From assembly GCA_002424605.1 (NCBI GenBank), contig DIKQ01000009.1:62001-126000 (forward strand): a DNA stretch of 64,000 nt, in the 5' to 3' direction. Positions 1 to 8,569 of this stretch are shown here, piece after piece. The notes beneath the pieces are model-generated. The model was not told the origin of the DNA and ran no database searches. It saw only the letters and a list, made by a program, of their open reading frames with translations. The DNA comes from Cloacimonetes bacterium UBA5614 (lineage in GTDB: Bacteria; Cloacimonadota; Cloacimonadia; Cloacimonadales; Cloacimonadaceae). The position numbers and the translations under genes were made by a program. Position 1 is the stretch's first letter, and each line of letters starts with the position of its first letter.

Positions 1-1009
1 TGTGCTGGCTAAACACCCTGAATTTCAGATTCCCCACTTTTACTATGTATTGAGTATGAGAACCAAGATACAGTATATCTTCGATTATGCCCTTGATGAC
101 GTTAATGTCTTCCTGGGCGCGGGGTTTGGTTCTTGATATGGCGATTTTCTCCGGACGCAGGGATACTGTCAGCTTCTGCCCCACTTCGGGACGAAAATGG
201 AAAGTGCTGTCTATCTCAAAAAATTCCCCATCGCCGGCGTTGCATTTCAAATCTACATATTCTTCTTCGATGGATGTCACTTCTGCAGGTATCAGGTTTG
301 TCTCTCCGATAAAATAAGCGCTGAAGATACTGGCAGGACGTTCATAAATATCGTCCGGAGGGCCGGACTGGATTATGTTGCCATGGTTCATCACTGCTGC
401 CCTGTCGCTGATACTCATGGCTTCGCTCTGGTCATGCGTGACATAGATAAATGTGATGCCCACAGCATCGTGAATGTTCATCAGTTCAATCAGCATATGC
501 TGGCGCAGCTTCAGGTCCAGCGCTGCCAATGGCTCATCCAGAAGCAGCACCTTGGGTTTGTTGATAAGTGCCCTGGCTATTGCCACCCTCTGCTTCTGTC
601 CGCCGCTGATGGTGTTAGGATATTTGGCTGCCTGGTCTTCCATCTTCACCAGTTGCAGCATCTCTTTAACCCTGCTGTCTATCTCCGCATGCGGCACCTT
701 TTTTATCCTGAGCGCAAAAGCCACGTTCTCATAAACTGTCATGTGCGGGAAAAGGGAATAGTTCTGGAAGATAGTATTGACCTGTCTTTTATAGGGAGGT
801 AATTGGGTAATGTCCTGGTTTCCCAGCATTATCCTGCCGGTTAGAGGAGTCTCAAACCCGGCTATCATCCTCAGCAGCGTGGTTTTGCCGCAGCCGCTGG
901 GACCCAGGAAGGAAAACAACTCGCCAGTCTTTATGGTAAAAGACACATCATTGACGGCAATGAAACCGTCAAAACTCTTGGTCAGGTTTTCAATGCGAAT
1001 CTCTTCCAA
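1..1009 (-). CDS. potA: PotA-like ABC transporter ATP-binding protein (3' end cut by window)
   Basis: Cytoplasmic ATPase subunit that would power an importer of the spermidine/putrescine (PotA/FbpC) class. Reading leftwards, about 336 codons are open to the window edge. Motifs in order are Walker A GPSGCGKTT, the Q-loop in FQNYSLFPH, signature ISGGQKQR, Walker B VLLLDEP followed by LAALD, and switch His in YVTHDQSEA. A TOBE-like C-terminal part includes SLRPEKIAIS. The start is a TTG at 1009-1007, preceded by AGGGGAG at a spacing of about 11; no ATG fits. It lies 22 bp after the carboxypeptidase stop, so read-through is possible. Permease and binding-protein genes would lie beyond the left edge. 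The class is clear; the substrate (polyamine, iron, other) is inferred only from family resemblance. Confidence 0.88.
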   Translation of the reverse strand, partial: MEEIRIENLTKSFDGFIAVNDVSFTIKTGELFSFLGPSGCGKTTLLRMIAGFETPLTGRIMLGNQDITQLPPYKRQVNTIFQNYSLFPHMTVYENVAFALRIKKVPHAEIDSRVKEMLQLVKMEDQAAKYPNTISGGQKQRVAIARALINKPKVLLLDEPLAALDLKLRQHMLIELMNIHDAVGITFIYVTHDQSEAMSISDRAAVMNHGNIIQSGPPDDIYERPASIFSAYFIGETNLIPAEVTSIEEEYVDLKCNAGDGEFFEIDSTFHFRPEVGQKLTVSLRPEKIAISRTKPRAQEDINVIKGIIEDILYLGSHTQYIVKVGNLKFRVFSQH

Positions 1010-1031
1010 TAAAGTCTTGCTCCCCTAAGGT

Positions 1032-3533
1032 TTATTTTATCAGCATCAGTTTACGGGCTTGGGATTTTTCGCCGTTTAATCTCAGCACAGCATAGTAAAC
1101 ACCGCTTCCGGCTTTGTTCCCGCTGCTGTCGCAACCATTCCACTCGACTGCGTGATTGCCCTTTGTCAAGTATTTATTAAGCAGTGATGCCACTTTTTGC
1201 CCTTTGATGTTATAGATATCCAGCTCTGCCCTGGCAGAATTCTTAGTGTCTATGGATACTGACAGCTTTGCCACGTCACTGAACGGATTGGGATATACTG
1301 ACAGAGAGGATACTATGGGAGCCTGATACTCTTCGGGATTGCTTACCACCCCGCTGCCATAAATCCTGAAATCGTCTATATAAATGCCGTCCATGCTCTG
1401 GTAATTATTGGTTACCATATGGAAACGCAGGTATAACTGCTGTCCGATGAGTCCGTTCAGGTTATAGGTTTTCTGGGTCCAGGCAAAGCTGCCGTCATAG
1501 TAATCCAGAGTATTCCAGTTATTATTGTCCGTTGAAAACTCCAGCGCGCAGTAATCCCCGTCCTGCCAGATACTGCTTTTTACATAGAAGCTCAGGCTGA
1601 CATTTACAAAACTGCTGAGATTGACAGGTGCAGCCAGCTTGGCATAGGAATCCACATTATTCAGGTAGTTTCCGGTGGGGCTGTCCGCCAGGCTTTTTGC
1701 GCCGTTATAGGATTGCTGGGTGGAAAGTCCCCAGCCCCCGTTGGTGGTCCAGCCTGATAGACTGGCTTCAAAATCGTAACTTATATAAGGATAATCCGAA
1801 AACAGGAATACCAGATAGGGTTCTGTGATTGCATAGCTGGTAAAAATAGTCTCAAAGCCCGGTTTGGACACACGCATGTCATAATATCCGAGGTCAAAGT
1901 CCGGGATGACAATGTAGCCGTCTGCATCCGAAATCATTGCCTCATAATCGGTATTCAGGAATTCCAGGCTGGCTCCTTGCACCGGCACTTCGCCGAAAGT
2001 GGTGATTCTTACGGTCAGAGTTTCCTGCCCGACGGAGAAAAGTTCCGCATCGAGGACTGTGACTTCCGTATCGGAAATTGTGACCATGGCATCCAGCGGA
2101 AGATAGCCTTCTGCATAAATGCGCACGTTCCAGTCGCCGGGAGGCAGCAGACGGTAATATCTGCCATAGGGCATTTGTGACCTGTAGGGTGCGCGGGTTA
2201 CCGGACTGTTGTCGATTCCCTCCACATATACCGTAGCCACAATCGGGGTTCTGGTGACGGCATCATAGACATTTCCGGTCAGCATTGATTTTGTGACCCG
2301 TTCCATCATTTTTCTGGCAGCGGGACGGATTCTTTGGGCAATGCTGGCAGCGGTGGTGGCATTGGGGATAAAGGAAGTGCCGAGTTCCACGGTATAGCTG
2401 AAGATTCCGCGCGCGCCATAGGCCCAGTCGTCCAGACCTCCGCTGGCAGGATAAAGTGCCCAGGAAGGTTGGGGGGTGTAATGCCCGCCATTATCCGCCT
2501 GTATCAGTTCCGCCATTTCTATAGCAAGGGCAGAGAGTTCCTGTACGTCCGGGGCAGAGATATTGCCGATGTAGCCATAGGGGTAAAGTACCAGTTCGCT
2601 GTAAGTATGATAAGAAATGCCTGCTACGAAAGGATGTGCTGTCAGCAGGTCTCGGAAAAGCTGCGTTTCCGGCTCGGAAAATGCCTCCGGACCGTGATAG
2701 GTAACGGAGTTGATGGCATCGCTGGCACTCATGTATCCCCAACTGAAGCCGTAATTGCGGTTGAGGTCAACCCCGTCGTTTCCGGAGCCGTAATAGCCGT
2801 CTGTGCTGAAAGTGTGATTGTTGTTATTGTCGCGTATGTTCTTGCGCCACCAGACGTCAAGCTGGTCCCAGACCACTTTGTGCCCGTCCGGATTCAGCAT
2901 CGGGACAAACCAGATGGCAGTGTTATCCACGATATCGGTTATGAACGTATCGCTCCCGTAACTGGTCAGGACATCCAAAAGCACGGACATCGTGGTTTCC
3001 ACCGAGAGAGGTTCACGGGCATGATGCGCCCCGCAAAAGAACAGCGCCGGCTCATCCTCGTCCAGAGTGGGATTGCCCGATACTTTGACAGCAACGATTT
3101 CGTGATTGTAATCCGCATAGTTATTGTAGCCGTCAGCATAATACTGCGCGCCCCAGCCCGTGCCCAGAGTGACCAAAGTCATAATGTCACTGTGCTGGGT
3201 TGCCAGGGTATTCAGTTCTGTCATCATCTGCGAATATGACCTGTAACCGGGCAGCACGCGGTCTGATGACCTGAGGTTAGCTTTGAGCTCCCCTTCCATC
3301 TGTGTTACCAGAAGTTGCGGATAATCCTGCCTAAGAGCTTCTATCGCATCCACGGGAACCACAAGGTCCAGCCAGCGTCCGGGAAAAACGGCTGCTATAT
3401 CATATCCTGATTGTGTGAAATATTCAACGGTTTGATTTGTGGGATTTTCTATTCTTACGACTGCTTTATCAATAGCAGCCAAACTGAGGCAGAGAAAACC
3501 CAGCAACGCTGCCAGAAACACTTTGTGGACCAT
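1032..3533 (-). CDS. Secreted M14 zinc carboxypeptidase with type IX sorting domain
   Basis: Extracellular metallopeptidase expected to remove C-terminal residues from peptides. The start is set at 3533 because AAGGAG lies 6 nt upstream and the next residues, MVHKVFLAALLGFLCLSLAA, form a signal peptide; an in-frame ATG at 3647 has no ribosome site. The M14 ligands are all visible: HHARE (zinc His and Glu), DLNRNYGF (substrate Asn-Arg), SYHTYSEL (third zinc His) and YTVELG (catalytic Glu). After the catalytic domain come a carboxypeptidase-regulatory-like beta domain, a second such repeat, a MAM/choice-of-anchor-like jelly roll, and a C-terminal FlgD-like sorting domain starting at VYPNPF and ending KLMLIK. 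About 833 residues. Assignment to M14 is firm; secretion by the type IX system is inferred from the tail. Confidence 0.93.
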   Translation of the reverse strand: MVHKVFLAALLGFLCLSLAAIDKAVVRIENPTNQTVEYFTQSGYDIAAVFPGRWLDLVVPVDAIEALRQDYPQLLVTQMEGELKANLRSSDRVLPGYRSYSQMMTELNTLATQHSDIMTLVTLGTGWGAQYYADGYNNYADYNHEIVAVKVSGNPTLDEDEPALFFCGAHHAREPLSVETTMSVLLDVLTSYGSDTFITDIVDNTAIWFVPMLNPDGHKVVWDQLDVWWRKNIRDNNNNHTFSTDGYYGSGNDGVDLNRNYGFSWGYMSASDAINSVTYHGPEAFSEPETQLFRDLLTAHPFVAGISYHTYSELVLYPYGYIGNISAPDVQELSALAIEMAELIQADNGGHYTPQPSWALYPASGGLDDWAYGARGIFSYTVELGTSFIPNATTAASIAQRIRPAARKMMERVTKSMLTGNVYDAVTRTPIVATVYVEGIDNSPVTRAPYRSQMPYGRYYRLLPPGDWNVRIYAEGYLPLDAMVTISDTEVTVLDAELFSVGQETLTVRITTFGEVPVQGASLEFLNTDYEAMISDADGYIVIPDFDLGYYDMRVSKPGFETIFTSYAITEPYLVFLFSDYPYISYDFEASLSGWTTNGGWGLSTQQSYNGAKSLADSPTGNYLNNVDSYAKLAAPVNLSSFVNVSLSFYVKSSIWQDGDYCALEFSTDNNNWNTLDYYDGSFAWTQKTYNLNGLIGQQLYLRFHMVTNNYQSMDGIYIDDFRIYGSGVVSNPEEYQAPIVSSLSVYPNPFSDVAKLSVSIDTKNSARAELDIYNIKGQKVASLLNKYLTKGNHAVEWNGCDSSGNKAGSGVYYAVLRLNGEKSQARKLMLIK

Positions 3534-3565
3534 TACTAACTCCTTGAACCATGATATTAAAAAAA

Positions 3566-3596
3566 CAGTGGGGAACATCGGGCGATGTCCCCACTG
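3566..3596 (-). terminator. Intrinsic terminator-like hairpin in the carboxypeptidase leader
   Basis: On the minus strand, CAGTGGGG and CGATGT-type arms pair to give a stem of about 14 bp with one bulge, followed at once by seven T residues (3565-3559). It sits only about 25 bp before the start codon at 3533 and downstream of a promoter-like TTGACA (3664-3659). The deiminase gene upstream already has its own terminator, so this one may act as an attenuator or end a short leader RNA. Confidence 0.6.
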
Positions 3597-3635
3597 CTCG
3601 GAGGGCATTCTATGTAGGGTCTGTAGGCTGATTAC

Positions 3636-3664
3636 ATTGATAGACATTTCGGATTTTCTGTCAA
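3636..3664 (-). promoter_or_regulatory. Candidate promoter of the carboxypeptidase gene
   Basis: The minus strand reads TTGACA (3664-3659), a 16-bp spacer, then TATCAA (3642-3637). Transcription would begin about 35-40 nt before the hairpin at 3596-3566. Inferred from consensus only. Confidence 0.4.
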
Positions 3665-3771
3665 GAATTATTTTTCGTTTTATTTATCTTTTTTCTTCAC
3701 CGCTTTGTTCAGACCAAAATCCTTCGGAAATACTGCTTTTTTCCTTCCCCTTGCAGCCATTTCCCCTGCCT

Positions 3772-3895
3772 CTTCCTTAGGAGCATTACGGTAGCATTAC
3801 GGTACCATTACGGTAGCATTGCGGTCATTGACCGTATTACTACCGTAATGGTACCGTAATGCTACCGTAATGGTATTGGGGAGGGAGCAAGGAAG
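3772..3895. repeat. 11-bp-unit inverted array, family 1, copy 1
   Basis: Left arm: four consecutive 11-bp units, GCATTACGGTA twice, CCATTACGGTA, GCATTGCGGTC (3783-3826). Loop ATT. Right arm: GACCGTATTAC, TACCGTAATGG, TACCGTAATGC, TACCGTAATGG (3830-3873). The two middle unit pairs match perfectly, so the whole could fold as a stem of about 44 bp. CTTCCTT at 3772 and AAGGAAG at 3889 may be outer arms. Positions 3772-3872 recur identically at 48130-48230. There is no T-run, so it is not a simple terminator. The rest of 3665-3948 shows no gene. Confidence 0.93.
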
Positions 3896-3948
3896 ATATT
3901 GGGTTTAAATAGTTTAAGGGAGTGCAGGATTAAAGGGGTGAATAAGCA

Positions 3949-3982
3949 GAAAAAACCAGCCGGAGGAGAGAATTCCGGCTGG
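3949..3982 (-). terminator. Rho-independent terminator after the deiminase-like gene
   Basis: On the minus strand CCAGCCGG (3982-3975) pairs with CCGGCTGG (3963-3956), followed by TTTTTT (3955-3950). It lies 20 bp past the stop codon at 4002. Confidence 0.85.
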
Positions 3983-4001
3983 TGTCAATGATAAAAGCGG
4001 T

Positions 4002-6029
4002 TTATTTCAGGATTAGCAGTTTGGCTGTTTCAGTCCTGTCAGGGGTTACCATCCTGAGGTAGTATATGCCGTTGGTAAGATTCAATCCGGCCAGATTTGC
4101 CGCAGATAGCGTCAGGTATTGGTTGCCGGATGTCCTTGTCACAGCGTCAAAGCTCTTCAAAAGCTGTCCCTTCACATTATAAAGGTCAAACTTTACCTGA
4201 CGGTTGGCTTTGGCGGTGTAGGCGATAGTGAGGTTTGCGCTGCCGCCGGTTCGGAAGGGATTGGGGTAAATCATATCCAAAGAGGTGGCAATAGCCGGTA
4301 TGACGCTGTCACTGTTTGATGTGGTATGCACCTCTGCAACGTGCCAGCCCTGCGCAGGAGAATAGCTTACATTAGCGGGATTGGAATTGTCATAGGCGGC
4401 AATCCTGTACTGGAAATAGGCGGCATTCTGCGGAATCTGGGGGCTGAAAATCGCCATCCAGAAGTCGCCTATGGAAGATTCCATCTCCACAGTGGTTTCC
4501 GTTCCGTCGTCAAATCTGTAAACTGCCTGCACATTCCCCACCCCGTAGTTATCCGTAACCTGAGCCAGCAGGGTGATGGGAAGCTGGTCTTCCTCCACAA
4601 CCGTGATAGGGTTATGGGTTATTACGGGCGGTACATTATCGGGAGTCAGCCGGAAAACATGCGGGTCGTCTGGACCGGTCAAAGGATGATTCACAGAGTG
4701 CCCGCTCTGGTCGGCGGCATGGATAAAATAGCGGATGGTGTCTCCCGGGGTAAGCCCACTGACCATGGTAGTGTAGTTGCTGCCGGAAACATTGGTCAGC
4801 ACTGCGTTTTGCCACTGTCCGGAATTAACCCTGTAAACCACCAGCAGGGAATCGCTGTAAACGGGCTGGTTGCTGTGGGGGTAGATATATGCGTTGAAAT
4901 CGTAAAAATCCTGGAGCGGAGCAGTCCCGTAATATGGTATGTGATGTATATAAAGCATCTCTTTATCGGGGATTTCATGGGTTCTGCAATGCAGGGCATC
5001 TGTGGATTCCCAGGGGGTTGAGGAAGCTCCCGTAATGCCCACCACGTTAAATCCCGGCAGGGCATCACGGTAAGCCTGCAGGGCAGCGGCATCATAGGTG
5101 CTGTTCATAATCGGGACATAAACGTTATTGTTCAGAATCAGCGAATTTGTGTAGGGTTGGTTTTGGGGCGTATTTACCCGGAAAACCCTGTAAGGATAAC
5201 CCCAGGCAGAGTTAAGCCCGGCAAAATAGTTTGCCACAGCTTCGATGGCATTGTACTGGGCATGGCTGGTGGGCACGGAACGGATGAGGATTTTATCCGG
5301 AGCCAGAAATTTTCCCCAGCAGTCAATATGGTCAATGTAAGTGTTATTGGGGTCATTCACCACATAGTAGTTGACTGCTCCCATATAATCGCTCATTTTC
5401 TGGTGTATCTGCTGTTGTGACAGGGAGGGATTTTCATCATAGACAAGGGTGGTCTGGGCAACAGTGTTAATCCCGTCGGTCATATAGTTTCCACCGGTCT
5501 GAATTACATTCATACCAAACAGGGGATAATCAAAGGTCTGGGCAAAAGTGCGGGGAATCTCGTCATCAAGGGGTCTGGGGCGATTGTATGGAAAATCCAC
5601 AACCCCCAGGGTATTGTTGCCATCGATAACAAACCAGGGACCAAAATCCCTCGTCCAATATGAATTGGTGGCGGCTATCAGAAAGGAGACATTTGCCATG
5701 TTCACGCCGGCTGACTGAAAAGCGCTGACAGCCTGGCTCTGGGTAGTCGAGCTTCCAACCAGGCAGACGACCTGGGAAGCATTTGACAAATGAACCACCA
5801 GACTCAAAGGAATGCCCAGAGGATAACGAATCAGCACATGCGATGCCGGCTCAAATTCACCCACGGGGCGAACCGGACCTGCCGGCGGCGGGGTCTCCAC
5901 AAACGACCTTTCCAGCATGGGAAATGCAGTATCAAAACCGTTTCGGTCTTCAATATCAGAATTATGCGCAGCTATGATGCCGCACGTCAGTATAATCAAT
6001 ATCAATACTAAGAGCAGATTTCTAAACAT
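4002..6029 (-). CDS. Secreted agmatine/peptidylarginine deiminase-family protein with type IX sorting domain
   Basis: Exported member of the bacterial agmatine deiminase / Porphyromonas-type peptidylarginine deiminase family, which converts guanidino groups to ureido groups. The start at 6029 has GGAGG 4 nt upstream and is followed directly by a hydrophobic signal sequence; longer in-frame starts up to 6098 lack a ribosome site. Catalytic-site motifs are YWTRDFGPW, GGNYMTDG, HIDCWGKFL and DALHCRTHE, the last carrying the expected nucleophile Cys348. The deiminase domain covers roughly residues 50-370. Immunoglobulin-like domains follow, then a YPNPF sorting domain ending AKLLILK. 675 residues. 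Whether it acts on agmatine, free arginine or protein arginine cannot be told from sequence; export favours a peptide or protein substrate. Confidence 0.88.
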   Translation of the reverse strand: MFRNLLLVLILIILTCGIIAAHNSDIEDRNGFDTAFPMLERSFVETPPPAGPVRPVGEFEPASHVLIRYPLGIPLSLVVHLSNASQVVCLVGSSTTQSQAVSAFQSAGVNMANVSFLIAATNSYWTRDFGPWFVIDGNNTLGVVDFPYNRPRPLDDEIPRTFAQTFDYPLFGMNVIQTGGNYMTDGINTVAQTTLVYDENPSLSQQQIHQKMSDYMGAVNYYVVNDPNNTYIDHIDCWGKFLAPDKILIRSVPTSHAQYNAIEAVANYFAGLNSAWGYPYRVFRVNTPQNQPYTNSLILNNNVYVPIMNSTYDAAALQAYRDALPGFNVVGITGASSTPWESTDALHCRTHEIPDKEMLYIHHIPYYGTAPLQDFYDFNAYIYPHSNQPVYSDSLLVVYRVNSGQWQNAVLTNVSGSNYTTMVSGLTPGDTIRYFIHAADQSGHSVNHPLTGPDDPHVFRLTPDNVPPVITHNPITVVEEDQLPITLLAQVTDNYGVGNVQAVYRFDDGTETTVEMESSIGDFWMAIFSPQIPQNAAYFQYRIAAYDNSNPANVSYSPAQGWHVAEVHTTSNSDSVIPAIATSLDMIYPNPFRTGGSANLTIAYTAKANRQVKFDLYNVKGQLLKSFDAVTRTSGNQYLTLSAANLAGLNLTNGIYYLRMVTPDRTETAKLLILK

Positions 6030-6084
6030 TCCGCCTCCATGCTTCATGTTTGATACAATTTTCATACCCAATCCAAAAAAATCT

Positions 6085-6150
6085 TTGACAAAATGCACCT
6101 AATCAGAATAAAAACAACTAAGTAGATATTGCTGCTGAATACTTATTCTG
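6085..6150 (+). promoter_or_regulatory. Intergenic regulatory region between deiminase and tetR-like gene
   Basis: A TTGACA at 6085 with an A/T-rich -10 about 17 bp later could start the tetR-like transcript. CAGAATAA (6104-6111) is repeated inverted as TTATTCTG (6143-6150), arms that could serve as operator half-sites for the neighbouring TetR protein. No experimental basis. Confidence 0.35.
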
Positions 6151-6186
6151 GATTTTTCTTAAATATATATAAATAAAGGAGATGAA

Positions 6187-6801
6187 ATGGTTCACGCTAA
6201 GAGGCAGAAACGCTCATTGGTTGCCGATAAACGCAAGGAAATCCTCAATTCCGCCATTGAGGTTTTTGCGCAGAAGGGATATAATAATGCCAATATCGTA
6301 GAAGTCGCCGCCAAAGCCGGAGTAGCCAGCGGAACTGTGTATCTGTATTTTAAAAACAAGGACGACCTTCTCCTGCAGGCCATGAAAACGATGATGGACA
6401 GCAATCTGGAAGAAATCAAAGCCAAAGCCGATCTGGAAGAAAAATCCATCGACAAGCTTTTTATGTTCTTTTACCATCACATTGAGGTTTTTGCACAGAA
6501 ACCCAGCATGGCGAGGTTTTTAATAGTTGAACTGAGGCAGAGTGAAGAATTTTACAAGCTGCACCCGTCTTACAATCCCTACCACGATTACCAGGACTAT
6601 GTCCAGGAACTTGTCCGCAACTCTATTAAAGAAGGAACCACCAAACCCTTCAAACCGGAAACCATCTCATATCTGATTTTGGGAGTAATGGATACAGTCC
6701 TAACAGAGTGGCTGATAAACCCGGACAAGATAGATCTGGAATCTGTAACCAACGAGCTGCGGGAAATCATCCGCTTTGGCATAAGAACCAATGACAAATA
6801 A
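6187..6801 (+). CDS. TetR/AcrR-family transcriptional regulator
   Basis: DNA-binding repressor of 204 residues. The N-terminal TetR helix-turn-helix is plain: KEILNSAIEVFAQKGY, then IVEVAAKAGVASGTVYLYF, KNKDDLLLQAM (about residues 17-70). The C-terminal ligand domain is helical and resembles the FadR/YsiA-like group, which senses acyl-CoA, but that is only a resemblance. Ribosome site AAAGGAG lies 6 nt before the ATG. It is divergent from the deiminase gene and overlaps the next gene by 11 bp, so the two are probably co-expressed. Targets are unknown; autoregulation through the inverted repeat at 6104-6150 is plausible. Confidence 0.92.
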   Translation: MVHAKRQKRSLVADKRKEILNSAIEVFAQKGYNNANIVEVAAKAGVASGTVYLYFKNKDDLLLQAMKTMMDSNLEEIKAKADLEEKSIDKLFMFFYHHIEVFAQKPSMARFLIVELRQSEEFYKLHPSYNPYHDYQDYVQELVRNSIKEGTTKPFKPETISYLILGVMDTVLTEWLINPDKIDLESVTNELREIIRFGIRTNDK

Positions 6802-7156
6802 TGCCGTTCTATATGCCCCCTGCGGAATTGACTGCAGCGTCTGTGACGCCTATAAGGCAACTCAAACCGATGATACGGCCCTGTTCCAAAAACTTGCCGA
6901 GAATTATGAGAAGCAGTTTGATAAGAAAATAGATCCGGAAACTTTACGTTGTGACGGTTGCGCTTCTGACAATAGGCATATCGGTTTCTGTGCTGTCTGC
7001 AGCATCCGGTCCTGCGCTTTTGCCAAAGGATTTTCCACCTGTGCTGAATGCGATGCATTCCCTTGTGAAAAAGGGAGCTTTATCTGGGTGGAGGGTTCCA
7101 AGTCCAAGGCTACCCTGGAGATGTTGAAAAGCAACACTAAAATCAACAAACTGTAG
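6791..7156 (+). CDS. DUF3795 Cys-rich protein
   Basis: Small cytoplasmic protein of 121 residues with the DUF3795 pattern: an N-terminal APCGIDCSVCDAY, then CDGCAS, CAVCSIRSCA and CAECDAFPCE. About a dozen cysteines in paired CxxC arrangements suggest metal (zinc or iron-sulfur) binding. The family has no established function. It starts inside the last codons of the tetR-like gene, so translation is probably coupled, and the pair ends at the terminator at 7295. Confidence 0.88.
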   Translation: MTNNAVLYAPCGIDCSVCDAYKATQTDDTALFQKLAENYEKQFDKKIDPETLRCDGCASDNRHIGFCAVCSIRSCAFAKGFSTCAECDAFPCEKGSFIWVEGSKSKATLEMLKSNTKINKL

Positions 7157-7294
7157 CTTTTTTACATCACCGGGTCTGGAGACCATGGACAGACTCAACA
7201 ACGTATCTGTCTGCATCACTATGATTAACATGAGTCAAGAATGAACTGCTTTTTTGGAAAAGTTTTTGCATGATTATGTCTTACAAGTTTAAAC

Positions 7295-7330
7295 AGGGAG
7301 TGTTCCCCCTCACTCCCTGATTTTTTTTTT
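7295..7330 (+). terminator. Rho-independent terminator
   Basis: AGGGAGTG and CACTCCCT form an 8-bp stem (7295-7302 with 7311-7318), followed by ten T residues. It ends the tetR-like/DUF3795 transcript. The stretch 7157-7294 holds nothing else I can support. Confidence 0.9.
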
Positions 7331-7386
7331 GCTTTCAATTTCGTTTCTTCTCTGACAGCCAACAAATTAGCAGTCTAAGATTTTGA

Positions 7387-7414
7387 TTGACAATTTTACC
7401 AAGCTGAATATCTT
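7387..7414 (+). promoter_or_regulatory. Promoter of the hrcA operon
   Basis: TTGACA at 7387-7392 and TATCTT at 7409-7414, 16 bp apart. The CIRCE-like operator begins 11 bp downstream, where a bound repressor would block the initiating polymerase. Confidence 0.5.
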
Positions 7415-7424
7415 GTCTAATGGA

Positions 7425-7451
7425 TTAGCAAATAGTGATTGGGATTGCTAA
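7425..7451 (+). promoter_or_regulatory. Degenerate CIRCE operator for HrcA
   Basis: TTAGCAAAT, nine bases, GATTGCTAA. The canonical CIRCE is TTAGCACTC-N9-GAGTGCTAA. The outer six bases of each arm (TTAGCA / TGCTAA) and the exact 9-bp spacer are kept, while the inner three of each arm differ. Position between promoter and hrcA fits negative autoregulation of the heat-shock operon. Confidence 0.75.
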
Positions 7452-7508
7452 TAACAAGATTAGGCCACCCTATCAGCTAAAACAGAATTAAGATATGACA
7501 AGGTAAAC

Positions 7509-8555
7509 ATGAAAAAGAATCAGCTCAGATTAAATGAAACATTATGTGCACTGGTTGATGAATACATCCTGACCAATGAAGCGGTTTCGTCCCGGATTCT
7601 GAACGAAAAGTACCTGACGCAGGTCAGTCCGGCTACCCTGAGAATTGATTTATTCAAGCTGGAAGAGATGAACTTGATCCAGCAACCTCATACTTCGGCG
7701 GGCAGGATTCCGACGATACACGGTTACAGGCAATACCTGCAAAGCATAGAATCGGAGCATAAGCAAACTACTTTTGGCGACATGGATTTTCTGCGCGAAC
7801 TCCTGGTAAGGCATTATAAAGATACCCCCAGAGCTTTGCATTATATTATGCAGCTTCTGGCCAGGGAAACAGACCAACTGAGCTTTGTGGCGGAACCGGA
7901 AGTATCTTCCGGTTACCTGAGCAAGCTGGAAGTTTTCCGGATTGAACCTAATAAATTCTTGTTTGTGATGAGTCTGGACAGCGGACTTGATAAAACAGTG
8001 ATTATGAAATGCGATTATGACATAACTGAAGTCCAGCTTAAAAAACTGGTCCGATATCTGAATGACGAACTGGTCGGACTCCGAATTTATGACATAGCCA
8101 ATAAATACCTGGTGGAAATGAGGGAAAACATTGAACATGACAGCCCTCTGCTCAAGCAGTTTCTGAGAGAATTGCATGAGGCTTTTATAGAAATATCGGG
8201 TTTCTATATACATTTTGACGGTAGCATAAAGTTCCTTGAGCAACCGGAATTCAATACCAAATCTGAGGTTCTGAACTTCATGCATCTTATCCAGAGACAG
8301 GATAAAATCCTCAATCTGATGAGACAATTTGAACAACCCGATAGCGTAAGCGTAATCATGGGTGAGCAACTACTGGAACCTGGCTGGCAGCAATTTGCCA
8401 TCATCTTTACCCGTTACGAGATATATGAAATACCGGGCTTCCTGGGTATCGTGGCACCTGTGCGGGCAGAATACAGAAAGCTGATTCCGCTGATCCGCGA
8501 TGTTGCAAAAACTATTACGGTCACCACTAAACGTGGCATGATGGTAAAAAACTGA
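7509..8555 (+). CDS. hrcA: Heat-inducible transcription repressor HrcA
   Basis: Repressor that binds CIRCE and controls the chaperone operon. 348 residues, the usual family length. The N-terminal winged helix includes YILTNEAVSSRILNEKYLT and SPATLRIDLFKLEEMNLI, followed by the HrcA-typical HTSAGRIPTIHGYRQYL. A GAF-like dimerisation domain follows and the C-terminus has GFLGIVAPVRAEYRKLIPLI. First gene of hrcA-grpE-dnaK-dnaJ-rsmE. The operator at 7425-7451 is the likely target. Confidence 0.97.
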   Translation: MKKNQLRLNETLCALVDEYILTNEAVSSRILNEKYLTQVSPATLRIDLFKLEEMNLIQQPHTSAGRIPTIHGYRQYLQSIESEHKQTTFGDMDFLRELLVRHYKDTPRALHYIMQLLARETDQLSFVAEPEVSSGYLSKLEVFRIEPNKFLFVMSLDSGLDKTVIMKCDYDITEVQLKKLVRYLNDELVGLRIYDIANKYLVEMRENIEHDSPLLKQFLRELHEAFIEISGFYIHFDGSIKFLEQPEFNTKSEVLNFMHLIQRQDKILNLMRQFEQPDSVSVIMGEQLLEPGWQQFAIIFTRYEIYEIPGFLGIVAPVRAEYRKLIPLIRDVAKTITVTTKRGMMVKN

Positions 8556-8569
8556 ATTGAGGGAAACCG

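Noticed and set aside
2334..3239. 301-codon plus-strand open frame opposite the carboxypeptidase
   Set aside because: Antisense shadow of the M14 catalytic domain, without expression signals or known motif.
3783..3873. Repeated units considered as a CRISPR array
   Set aside because: Units are 11 bp, contiguous without spacers, and inverted about a centre; no cas genes are nearby.
3783..3873. Palindromic arrays considered as transcription terminators
   Set aside because: No U-run follows on either strand, and neighbouring genes mostly have their own separate terminators.
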